The notes beneath the pieces are model-generated. The model saw only the letters and a program-made list of their open reading frames with translations, did not search any database and was not told where the DNA came from. Below, one piece after another: positions 1 through 6,139 of a DNA stretch of 7,527 nucleotides. This DNA is from Lachnospiraceae bacterium (GTDB lineage: Bacteria > Bacillota_A > Clostridia > Lachnospirales > Lachnospiraceae), in the NCBI GenBank assembly GCA_009774655.1, contig VSOD01000207.1:1-7527 (forward strand). Direction: 5' to 3'. Numbering within the stretch: position 1 is the stretch's first letter; each line of letters opens with the position of its first letter. The position numbers and the translations under genes were made by a program.

Positions 1-2562
1 ATGCTGAACCGTGCTCCTACACTGCACAGACTCGGTATTCAGGCTTTCGAGCCGATCCTGGTAGAAGGTAAGGCGAGCAAGCTGCATCCTCTCGTATGTA
101 CGGCATTTAACGCCGACTTCGACGGTGACCAGATGGCGGTTCATCTGCCGCTGTCCGTGGAAGCGCAGGCGGAGTGCAGATTCCTTCTGCTTTCTCCGAA
201 CAACCTGTTGAAGCCCTCCGACGGCGGACCGGTGGCGGTTCCGTCTCAGGATATGGTGCTGGGTATATACTACCTGACGCAGGAAAGGCCGGGGGCAACG
301 GGAGAAGGCAAGTTCTTTAAGAATGTGAATGAGGCCATTCTGGCTTATGAGAACGGGGCATGTACCCTGCATACAAAGATCAGAGTGCGGGTGAGCAAAC
401 AGACGCCGGACGGACAGACTGTGACCGGCAATGTGGAATCCACGCTGGGAAGATTTCTTTTCAATGAGATCCTGCCGCAGGATCTGGGCTATGTGGACAG
501 AACCAACCCGGAAGACCTGCTGAAACTGGAAGTAGACTTCCATGTGGGCAAGAAGCAGTTAAAGCAGATACTGGAGAAGGTCATCAACATCCACGGCGCG
601 GTGAGGACCGCCGAGGTGCTTGACCTGATCAAGTCCACAGGTTATAAATATTCGACGAGAGCCGCGATGACGGTTTCCATCTCCGACATGACCGTGCCGG
701 CCAGAAAATCCGAGATGCTGGAGGAGGCACAGGCTACGGTTGACAAGATCTCCATGAATTTCAGACGTGGTCTGATCACGGAGGAAGAGAGATACCGTGC
801 GGTCGTTGAGACCTGGAACGAGACGGATAAGGAGCTGACAGAGGTGCTTCTGTCCGGACTGGATAAATATAATAATATCTATATGATGGCGGACTCCGGC
901 GCCCGCGGTTCCAACCAGCAGATCAAACAGCTGGCCGGCATGCGCGGACTGATGGCGGATACCACAGGACGAACCATCGAGTTGCCCATCAAGTCCAACT
1001 TCCGTGAAGGACTGGACGTACTGGAGTATTTCATGTCCGCCCACGGCGCACGTAAAGGACTTTCCGACACGGCGCTGCGTACAGCCGACTCCGGTTACCT
1101 GACCAGACGTATGGTTGACGTATCTCAGGAGCTGATCATCCGCGAGACCGACTGCTGCGAGGGCAGGGAAGAGATTCCGGGTATCGTGGTGAAGGCGTTC
1201 ATGGACGGTAAGGAGACCATCGAAGGTCTGGGAGACAGAATTACAGGACGATTCTCCTGTGAAGATATCAAAGACAGAGACGGCAGAATGATCGTGAAGA
1301 GAAATCACATGATCACACCCGCCCGTGCGGCCAGGATTCTGAGCACCGGGGTCAATGAGAAGGGTGAGCCGATCGAAGAAGTGAAGATCCGGACGATCCT
1401 GACCTGCCGATCCCATGTGGGAATCTGTGCGAAATGTTACGGTGCCAATATGGCTACCGGCGAAGCGGTGCAGGTAGGTGAAGCTGTCGGCATCATCGCG
1501 GCGCAGTCCATCGGTGAGCCGGGTACACAGCTGACCATGCGTACCTTCCATACGGGCGGCGTGGCCGGTGACGATATTACGCAGGGTCTTCCCCGTGTAG
1601 AGGAGCTTTTCGAGGCGCGTAAGCCGAAGGGTCTGGCGATCATCGCAGAATTCGGCGGTGTGGCGACCATTAAGGATACGAAGAAAAAACGTGAGATCGT
1701 GATCACCAACAATGAGACCGGGGAGTCCAAGACGTATCTGATCTCCTACGGATCCAGAATCAAGATCATGGACGGGGCCGTGCTTGAGGCCGGCGACGAG
1801 CTGACAGAGGGTAGTGTGAACCCTCATGACCTGTTGAAGATCAAGGGAATCCGTGCGGTGCAGGATTATATGCTGCGCGAGGTACAGAGAGTGTACCGTC
1901 TGCAGGGTGTTGATATCGCCGACAAGCATATCGAGGTCATTGTGCGCCAGATGCTTAAGAAAGTCCGCATCGAGAACAGCGGCGACACGGATTTCCTGCC
2001 GGGTACACTGGTGGATGTGCTGGATTATGAGGACATGAACGAGGAGCTTTTCAAAGAAGGCAAAGAGCTGGCGGAAGGCAAGCAGATCCTGCTCGGTATC
2101 ACCAAAGCGGCGCTGGCAACCGATTCCTTCCTGTCCGCGGCATCCTTCCAGGAGACCACGAAGGTGCTGACGGAGGCGGCGATCAAGGGTAAGGTAGATT
2201 CCCTGATCGGCCTGAAAGAGAATGTTATCATCGGTAAGCTGATCCCGGCCGGCACAGGAATGAAGCGTTACCGTGACACACGGTTGAGCACGGATGAGAA
2301 TCTTTTGAGCCGTCTGGCGGCGGAGAAGGAACTGCGTTTCGATGACGGATTCGTCAGAAGACCGAGATTTGAGATCCCGGCAGAAGCAGATGAAGACGAA
2401 GAACTGATCGATGTGGAGACCGAGGCGCTGGATTCGGACGAAGATCTGGAAGCGGATGAGACAGAAGACGATCTGGAAATGGCCGAACTGGACGAAGCGG
2501 AGGATTTCGACGAGGATGAGGCTTTAGAAGAAGCCGGAGCCGAGATGGAAGTCGTGGAGTAA
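1..2562 (+). CDS. rpoC: DNA-directed RNA polymerase subunit beta' (partial, 5' end outside window)
   Basis: This is the C-terminal 853 residues of beta', the subunit that carries the polymerase active site in the cytoplasmic core enzyme. The ATG at base 1 is an internal Met before LNRAPTLHRLG, not the true start; about 420 residues are missing by comparison with E. coli. Visible in order (window residues): the catalytic NADFDGDQ at 37-44, with Mg-binding Asp39, Asp41 and Asp43; the bridge helix around 297-325 (ADSGARGSNQQIKQLAGMRG); a zinc site formed by Cys385 or Cys386 with Cys469, Cys476 and Cys479; the trigger loop LTMRTFHTGG at 511-520, running straight on with no SI3-type insertion, as usual in Firmicutes; and the conserved C-terminal SFLSAASFQETTKVLTEAA from 709. 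Residues 795-853 form a tail with 34 Asp/Glu and no Lys or Arg. The stop is TAA. rpoB should lie just upstream. Identity is certain. Confidence 0.99.
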   Translation: MLNRAPTLHRLGIQAFEPILVEGKASKLHPLVCTAFNADFDGDQMAVHLPLSVEAQAECRFLLLSPNNLLKPSDGGPVAVPSQDMVLGIYYLTQERPGATGEGKFFKNVNEAILAYENGACTLHTKIRVRVSKQTPDGQTVTGNVESTLGRFLFNEILPQDLGYVDRTNPEDLLKLEVDFHVGKKQLKQILEKVINIHGAVRTAEVLDLIKSTGYKYSTRAAMTVSISDMTVPARKSEMLEEAQATVDKISMNFRRGLITEEERYRAVVETWNETDKELTEVLLSGLDKYNNIYMMADSGARGSNQQIKQLAGMRGLMADTTGRTIELPIKSNFREGLDVLEYFMSAHGARKGLSDTALRTADSGYLTRRMVDVSQELIIRETDCCEGREEIPGIVVKAFMDGKETIEGLGDRITGRFSCEDIKDRDGRMIVKRNHMITPARAARILSTGVNEKGEPIEEVKIRTILTCRSHVGICAKCYGANMATGEAVQVGEAVGIIAAQSIGEPGTQLTMRTFHTGGVAGDDITQGLPRVEELFEARKPKGLAIIAEFGGVATIKDTKKKREIVITNNETGESKTYLISYGSRIKIMDGAVLEAGDELTEGSVNPHDLLKIKGIRAVQDYMLREVQRVYRLQGVDIADKHIEVIVRQMLKKVRIENSGDTDFLPGTLVDVLDYEDMNEELFKEGKELAEGKQILLGITKAALATDSFLSAASFQETTKVLTEAAIKGKVDSLIGLKENVIIGKLIPAGTGMKRYRDTRLSTDENLLSRLAAEKELRFDDGFVRRPRFEIPAEADEDEELIDVETEALDSDEDLEADETEDDLEMAELDEAEDFDEDEALEEAGAEMEVVE

Positions 2563-2563
2563 A

Positions 2564-2588
2564 GATTCCGGTCAGAATCAGGGTTTTT
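2564..2588 (+). terminator. weak hairpin plus T-run just after rpoC
   Basis: GATTC (2564-2568) pairs with GAATC (2575-2579) across a 6-nt loop. The T5 run at 2584-2588 follows after AGGG. The 5-bp stem has only two G-C pairs and the T-run is displaced, so on its own it is a poor terminator. It may assist the stronger hairpin at 2617-2668. Confidence 0.25.
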
Positions 2589-2611
2589 AAGCGATTTTAC
2601 AGAAAAATAGG

Positions 2612-2640
2612 TTGACAATGCATTCACATGCAAGTATACT
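2612..2640 (+). promoter_or_regulatory. str operon promoter (sigma-A type) for rpsL-rpsG-fusA
   Basis: There is a perfect -35 TTGACA at 2612-2617, a 17-bp spacer, and a -10 TATACT at 2635-2640 that differs from consensus at one base. Transcription should start near 2647, giving a leader of about 68 nt before rpsL. Near-consensus boxes at ideal spacing fit the high expression expected of ribosomal protein and elongation factor genes. The spacer and the -10 box lie inside the inverted repeat described at 2617-2668. Confidence 0.88.
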
Positions 2641-2668
2641 AATTTAGTGCGTGTGAATGCATTTTTTT
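2617..2668 (+). terminator. intrinsic terminator for rpoC transcripts, overlapping the str promoter
   Basis: Arms 2617-2632 and 2648-2663 can form a 16-bp stem, with a single G-U pair (2629 with 2651) and a 15-nt loop. A run of seven Ts at 2662-2668 begins at the foot of the stem. This is intrinsic-terminator geometry, although the stem has only six G-C pairs. The 5' arm sits between the -35 and -10 boxes, and the loop holds the -10 box. Transcripts from upstream would contain the whole hairpin, whereas transcripts starting near 2647 contain only the 3' arm. On DNA the same repeat could instead be an operator. The structure is clear; its function is inferred. Confidence 0.65.
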
Positions 2669-2679
2669 GTGTTGCACGC
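2649..2679 (+). other. possible leader hairpin in str mRNA
   Basis: In transcripts starting near 2647, bases 2649-2656 can pair with 2672-2679. This gives 8 bp, four of them G-C and two G-U, with a 15-nt loop. The 5' strand is the same segment that forms the 3' arm of the upstream terminator hairpin, so the two structures exclude each other. Its stability is modest and its role is unknown. Confidence 0.3.
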
Positions 2680-2700
2680 AGAAGGTTCATTTATTACAAC

Positions 2701-2706
2701 AGGAGG
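2701..2706 (+). promoter_or_regulatory. rpsL ribosome binding site
   Basis: AGGAGG (continuing as AGGAGGTGA) lies 8 nt before the ATG at 2715. It fixes the start and excludes a longer reading frame from a TTG at 2667, which has no such site and adds residues foreign to S12. Confidence 0.92.
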
Positions 2707-2714
2707 TGAAAAGA

Positions 2715-3134
2715 ATGCCAACATTTAACCAGTTAGTTAGAAAAGGACGTCAGACATCTGTAAAGAAGTCAACCGCACCGGCTTTGTTGAAAGGTTACAA
2801 CTCCCTTCACAAGACGGCGATCGATACATCTTCTCCGCAGAAGAGAGGTGTCTGCACAGCTGTTAAGACAGCAACTCCTAAGAAGCCTAACTCAGCGCTG
2901 AGAAAGATTGCCAGAGTACGTCTTTCCAACGGAATCGAAGTGACAAGCTATATTCCCGGTGAAGGTCATAATCTGCAGGAGCACAGTGTTGTTCTGATCC
3001 GCGGCGGAAGAGTAAAAGACTTACCTGGTACAAGATACCACATTATCAGAGGTACTCTTGATACAGCTGGTGTTGCTAACAGACGGCAGGCTCGTTCCAA
3101 ATACGGCGCCAAGAGACCTAAAGCAGGCAAGTAG
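2715..3134 (+). CDS. rpsL: 30S ribosomal protein S12
   Basis: S12 is a small-subunit protein at the decoding centre and influences tRNA selection and accuracy. The 139-residue product begins MPTFNQLVRKGR and is the long Gram-positive form: about 13 extra residues (around 25-40) precede SPQKRGVC compared with the 124-residue E. coli protein. The two streptomycin-linked loops are wild type: PKKPNSALRK at 55-64, with Lys56 matching E. coli Lys43, and GGRVKDLPG at 97-105, with Lys101 matching Lys88. Asp102 matches the aspartate that RimO methylthiolates in other bacteria. By this reading the cell should be sensitive at the S12 target, although rRNA changes or modifying enzymes are not visible. 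It is the first gene after the str promoter, with rpsG 181 nt downstream. The stop is TAG. Confidence 0.99.
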   Translation: MPTFNQLVRKGRQTSVKKSTAPALLKGYNSLHKTAIDTSSPQKRGVCTAVKTATPKKPNSALRKIARVRLSNGIEVTSYIPGEGHNLQEHSVVLIRGGRVKDLPGTRYHIIRGTLDTAGVANRRQARSKYGAKRPKAGK

Positions 3135-3212
3135 GTTGAGCAGGGTTTTAGGTTGTGAATTTCAGGACCACAAACAGAACTAATTTAGTGTTGGGATTCT
3201 TATGAAATAGCG

Positions 3213-3228
3213 GGCGGCGTATGCCGCT
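3213..3228 (+). other. GC-rich hairpin in the rpsL-rpsG intercistronic region
   Basis: GCGGC (3214-3218) and GCCGC (3223-3227) form a 5-bp stem closed by a GTAT loop, extendable by one G-U pair (3213-3228). No T-run follows, so it is not an intrinsic terminator. It lies about 90 nt before the rpsG start in an otherwise AT-rich 181-nt gap. In E. coli, S7 represses its own translation by binding the rpsL-rpsG intercistronic mRNA; an equivalent site here is possible, but I see no direct match to an S7 site. The gap also holds ggacacat twice (3247-3254, 3264-3271). Confidence 0.35.
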
Positions 3229-3300
3229 GATCGTAGAAAACCGCACGGACACATTGAATTAGAGGACACATGTGAGTACCGATGAATTATTAATGATAAT

Positions 3301-3307
3301 AAGGAGG
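3301..3307 (+). promoter_or_regulatory. rpsG ribosome binding site (decides GTG start)
   Basis: AAGGAGG ends 8 nt before the GTG at 3316 and confirms that codon as the start. The context resembles that of fusA: both sites are preceded by tgaattat and contain ataaggagg. Confidence 0.9.
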
Positions 3308-3315
3308 GAAGAAAC

Positions 3316-3786
3316 GTGCCACGTAAAGGACATATTGCAAAGAGAGATGTATTGGCAGATCCTTTATACAATAACAAGGTGGTTACCAAGCTGATCAACA
3401 ATATCATGTTGGACGGTAAGAAAGGTGTAGCCCAGAAGATTGTATACGGAGCATTTGCCCGCGTAGAGAATAAGGCAGGTAAGCCGGCACTTGACGTTTT
3501 CGAGGAGGCTATGAACAATATCATGCCTGTTCTGGAGGTTAAGGCAAGACGTATCGGCGGTGCAACCTATCAGGTGCCGATCGAAGTACGTCCGGACAGA
3601 CGCCAGGCTCTCGGACTTCGTTGGCTGGTAATGTTTTCTCGTAAGAGAGGCGAGAAGACCATGGAAGAGAGACTTGCCAATGAGATCCTGGATGCGTCTA
3701 ACAACACAGGCGCAGCCGTTAAGAGAAAAGAAGACATGCACAAGATGGCAGAGGCCAACAAGGCATTTGCACATTACCGCTTCTAA
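3316..3786 (+). CDS. rpsG: 30S ribosomal protein S7
   Basis: S7 is a primary 16S rRNA binding protein that nucleates assembly of the 30S head and lines the E-site side of the mRNA channel. The 156-residue length is the family norm. It opens (M)PRKGHIAKRDVLADPLYNNK. The conserved RRIGGATYQVPIEVRP segment at 78-93 is the rRNA-contacting beta-hairpin region, and GLRWLV follows. The protein ends FAHYRF, where many relatives end YRW. It starts at GTG, supported by the Shine-Dalgarno at 3301-3307 and by the match of PRKG to the family N-terminus. fusA follows with 44 nt between stop and start and no terminator, so the two are co-transcribed. S7 represses its operon in E. coli; whether it does so here is unknown. 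Confidence 0.99.
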   Translation: MPRKGHIAKRDVLADPLYNNKVVTKLINNIMLDGKKGVAQKIVYGAFARVENKAGKPALDVFEEAMNNIMPVLEVKARRIGGATYQVPIEVRPDRRQALGLRWLVMFSRKRGEKTMEERLANEILDASNNTGAAVKRKEDMHKMAEANKAFAHYRF

Positions 3787-3815
3787 GCTCTTTCTATTGT
3801 GTTTTGAATTATCAT

Positions 3816-3822
3816 AAGGAGG
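3816..3822 (+). promoter_or_regulatory. fusA ribosome binding site (decides TTG start)
   Basis: AAGGAGG ends 8 nt before the TTG at 3831. A longer frame from a TTG at 3804 would place this Shine-Dalgarno inside the coding sequence and add nine residues not found in EF-G, so 3831 is preferred. The next in-frame ATG (3879) lies just before the P-loop, too late to be the start. Confidence 0.9.
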
Positions 3823-3830
3823 AAAAAACC

Positions 3831-5948
3831 TTGGCTGGAAGAGAATATCCGTTAGAGAGAACCAGAAATATAGGTATTATGGCTCATATTGATGCCGGTA
3901 AGACCACATTGACAGAGCGTATCCTGTATTATACTGGTGTTAACTATAAGATCGGTGACACTCATGAAGGCACTGCTACCATGGACTGGATGGAGCAGGA
4001 GCAGGAAAGAGGTATCACGATCACATCGGCCGCTACAACATGCCACTGGACCTTGGAAGAGAACTGCAAACCCAAGCCGGGCGCGCTGGAGCACCGTATC
4101 AATATTATCGACACTCCCGGTCACGTTGACTTCACGGTAGAAGTTGAGCGTTCCCTCCGTGTACTGGATGGCGCTGTGGGCGTGTTCTGTGCAAAGGGTG
4201 GTGTTGAGCCGCAGTCAGAAAACGTGTGGCGGCAGGCTGATACCTACAATGTTCCGAGAATGGCGTTCATCAATAAGATGGACATTCTGGGCGCTAATTT
4301 CTTTGGCGCCGTAGAACAGATTCGGACAAGACTGGGTAAAAATGCGATTATTCTTCAGTTACCGATCGGTAAGGAAGACGAGTTTAAGGGGATCATCGAT
4401 CTTTTTGAGATGAAAGCCTATATTTATAATGATGATAAGGGAGAAGACATCACGGTTACAGATATCCCGGAGGATATGGCGGACGACGCCGCACTCTACC
4501 ATGATGAACTGGTGGAGAAAATCTGTGAGCTGGATGACGACCTTACCATGATGTATCTGGAGGGCGAGGAGCCTTCCGTTGATCAGTTGAAAGCGGCGCT
4601 GCGCCGCGGTACGTGCGAGTGTACGGCAGTACCTGTATGCTGTGGTTCCGCATACAGAAACAGAGGTGTTCAGAAGCTTCTGGACGCTGTTCTGGAGTTC
4701 ATGCCGGCACCTACAGATATCCCTGCGATCAAGGGTGTGGACAGCGACGGCAACGAAGTGGAGAGACATTCTTCCGATGAAGAGCCTTTCTCTGCACTGG
4801 CATTCAAGATCATGGCCGATCCGTTTGTCGGCAAGCTGGCGTTCTTCCGTGTATATTCCGGCACGATCAACTCCGGTTCCTATGTGCTGAATGCGACGAA
4901 GAACAAAAAAGAGCGTGTGGGACGTATCCTGCAGATGCATGCCAACAAGAGAGCAGAGCTTGACAAAGTATATTCGGGTGATATTGCTGCGGCAGTAGGG
5001 TTTAAGATTACCACAACCGGTGATACTATTTGTGACGAGCGTCATCCTGTTATTCTGGAGTCCATGGAATTCCCGGAGCCGGTTATCGAGCTGGCGATCG
5101 AGCCTAAGACCAAGGCTGGTCAGGGCAAGATGGGTGAGGCACTGGCGAAACTTGCCGAGGAAGATCCTACGTTCCGTGCACACACGGATCAAGAGACAGG
5201 CCAGACGATCATCGCAGGTATGGGTGAGCTGCATCTGGAGATTATCGTTGACCGTCTGCTTCGTGAGTACAAGGTAGAGGCTAACGTGGGTGCACCGCAG
5301 GTTGCATACAAAGAGAGCTTCACAAAGCCTGTCGATCAGGAATACAAATATGCGAAACAGTCCGGCGGTCGTGGACAGTACGGACACTGTAAAGTTAAAT
5401 TTGAGCCCATGGATCCGAACGGTGAAGAGACCTTCAAGTTCGAGACCAGCGTAGTAGGCGGTGCGATTCCGAAGGAATATATCCCCGCTGTCGGCGAAGG
5501 TATCGAAGAGGCTTCCAAAGCCGGTGTTCTGGGTGGCTTCCCGGTACTTGGCGTTCATGCCAACGTATACGACGGTTCCTACCATGAGGTTGACTCCTCC
5601 GAGATGGCATTCCATATCGCAGGTTCCATGTGCTTCAAGGAAGCCATGAAGAAGGCAAACCCGGTTCTGCTTGAGCCGATCATGAAAGTGGAAGTGACCA
5701 TGCCCGAAGAGTATATGGGCGATGTAATCGGCGATATCAACTCCCGCCGCGGACGAATCGAAGGTATGGAAGATATCGGCGGCGGCAAGATGGTAAAAGG
5801 TTATGTTCCGCTTGCTGAGATGTTCGGTTACTCCACAGACCTTCGTTCCAAGACACAGGGCCGCGGTAACTACTCGATGTTCTTCGAGAAGTATGAGCAG
5901 GTGCCGAAGAGCGTTCAAGAAAAAGTTTTAGCAGCTAAGGCAAAATAA
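3831..5948 (+). CDS. fusA: translation elongation factor G
   Basis: EF-G is the cytoplasmic GTPase that moves tRNA and mRNA through the ribosome after peptide bond formation and helps recycle ribosomes. The 705-residue product (E. coli 704) starts (M)AGREYPLERTRNIGIMAHIDAG from a TTG codon. GTPase motifs: P-loop AHIDAGKT at 18-25; switch I ERGITI at 59-64; switch II DTPGHVDF at 94-101, with catalytic His98; NKMD at 148-151; GSA at 272-274. Domain IV shows SGGRGQYGH at 511-519 and the tip residue His585 in YHEVDSSEMAF, equivalent to E. coli His583, which is important for translocation. All catalytic residues are present. The protein ends EKVLAAKAK, and a diverged copy of these last codons lies 53 nt further on. 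It follows rpsG by 44 nt in the same transcript. This is the canonical EF-G of the str operon, not a TetM-like or EF-G2 paralogue. Confidence 0.99.
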   Translation: MAGREYPLERTRNIGIMAHIDAGKTTLTERILYYTGVNYKIGDTHEGTATMDWMEQEQERGITITSAATTCHWTLEENCKPKPGALEHRINIIDTPGHVDFTVEVERSLRVLDGAVGVFCAKGGVEPQSENVWRQADTYNVPRMAFINKMDILGANFFGAVEQIRTRLGKNAIILQLPIGKEDEFKGIIDLFEMKAYIYNDDKGEDITVTDIPEDMADDAALYHDELVEKICELDDDLTMMYLEGEEPSVDQLKAALRRGTCECTAVPVCCGSAYRNRGVQKLLDAVLEFMPAPTDIPAIKGVDSDGNEVERHSSDEEPFSALAFKIMADPFVGKLAFFRVYSGTINSGSYVLNATKNKKERVGRILQMHANKRAELDKVYSGDIAAAVGFKITTTGDTICDERHPVILESMEFPEPVIELAIEPKTKAGQGKMGEALAKLAEEDPTFRAHTDQETGQTIIAGMGELHLEIIVDRLLREYKVEANVGAPQVAYKESFTKPVDQEYKYAKQSGGRGQYGHCKVKFEPMDPNGEETFKFETSVVGGAIPKEYIPAVGEGIEEASKAGVLGGFPVLGVHANVYDGSYHEVDSSEMAFHIAGSMCFKEAMKKANPVLLEPIMKVEVTMPEEYMGDVIGDINSRRGRIEGMEDIGGGKMVKGYVPLAEMFGYSTDLRSKTQGRGNYSMFFEKYEQVPKSVQEKVLAAKAK

Positions 5949-5961
5949 AGGGTGAAGAAAC
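5918..5961 (+). repeat. repeat copy 1: fusA 3' end with hairpin
   Basis: This segment includes the last fusA codons (EKVLAAKAK-stop) and 13 nt beyond. Its core matches 5971-6002 at 29 of 32 positions, and the similarity continues to about 6012 with one gap. It contains a hairpin with arms 5925-5931 and 5935-5941 and loop CAG: 7 bp, including two G-U pairs. Confidence 0.75.
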
Positions 5962-5970
5962 TTTATCTTG

Positions 5971-6012
5971 AGAAAAAGTTTTGGCAGCTAAAACAAAATA
6001 AAAGCGAAGAAA
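5971..6012 (+). repeat. repeat copy 2: non-coding duplicate of fusA 3' end
   Basis: This copy is offset 53 nt from copy 1. Read in the matching frame it gives EKVLAAKTK followed by TAA, though nothing upstream opens that frame. The three core differences (5983, 5992, 5993) all lie in the stem of the matching hairpin (5978-5984 with 5988-5994), and each keeps pairing by swapping A-U and G-U. A weaker third copy may exist at 6017-6047, with GTTTT (6021-6025) and AAAAC (6033-6037) followed by gaaataa. Confidence 0.7.
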
Positions 6013-6047
6013 AAACAAAGGTTTTGTGTGTAAAAACGAAATAATGC

Positions 6048-6076
6048 TTGAAAATCTTGGCAATCTTTAATATAAT
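6048..6076 (+). promoter_or_regulatory. tuf promoter (sigma-A type)
   Basis: A -35 TTGAAA (6048-6053) and a perfect -10 TATAAT (6071-6076) are separated by 17 bp. The predicted start is near 6083, leaving a leader of about 57 nt. No convincing intrinsic terminator lies between fusA and this promoter, so tuf is probably transcribed both from here and by readthrough from the str promoter. This suits the excess of EF-Tu over EF-G in bacteria. Confidence 0.82.
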
Positions 6077-6123
6077 CAAAGATAGCTGATTGAACAGAAC
6101 AATTTTAAATTTATCTAGTTTTT

Positions 6124-6130
6124 AAGGAGG
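6124..6130 (+). promoter_or_regulatory. tuf ribosome binding site, held in the loop of an A-U hairpin
   Basis: AAGGAGG ends 9 nt before the ATG at 6140. TTTTTAA (6119-6125) and TTAAAAA (6134-6140) are exact inverted repeats, so a 7-bp all-A-U hairpin could expose GGAGGACT in its 8-nt loop. The stem is weak and may be incidental; the ribosome binding site itself is clear. Confidence 0.9.
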
Positions 6131-6139
6131 ACTTTAAAA

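Noticed and set aside
1..3. ATG at base 1 as the true rpoC start
   Set aside because: The residues that follow match the middle of beta' (near E. coli residue 420), so the window edge cuts the gene.
559..1929. 456-residue open frame antisense to rpoC
   Set aside because: It is codon-aligned with rpoC, so stops appear only where rpoC uses TTA, CTA or TCA, which are rare here; it begins exactly at a TTA codon. It has no ribosome binding site and no recognisable domain.
2667..2714. 16-residue N-terminal extension of S12 from TTG at 2667
   Set aside because: The AGGAGG at 2701-2706 and the family N-terminus MPTFNQL fix the start at 2715.
3254..3300. Separate promoter for rpsG (TTGAAT with AT-rich -10 candidates)
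   Set aside because: No pair of hexamers has acceptable spacing. Co-transcription from the str promoter explains rpsG.
3804..3830. Nine-residue N-terminal extension of EF-G from TTG at 3804
   Set aside because: It would bury the Shine-Dalgarno inside the coding region, and the extra residues are not found in EF-G.
4359..5918. 519-residue open frame antisense to fusA
   Set aside because: It has the same cause: it is codon-aligned with fusA and bounded at 4359 by an in-frame TTA leucine codon. The product looks like a reverse-complement artefact.
5949..6040. Terminator between fusA and tuf
   Set aside because: The hairpins here are short, A-U rich and followed by A-rich rather than T-rich sequence, so intrinsic termination is unlikely.
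6061..6092. Inverted repeats flanking the tuf -10 box (ATCTTT/AAAGAT and CAATC/GATTG)
   Set aside because: The arms are only 5-6 bp in AT-rich sequence and cannot all pair at once. This is much weaker than the repeat at the str promoter, so it is not called an operator.
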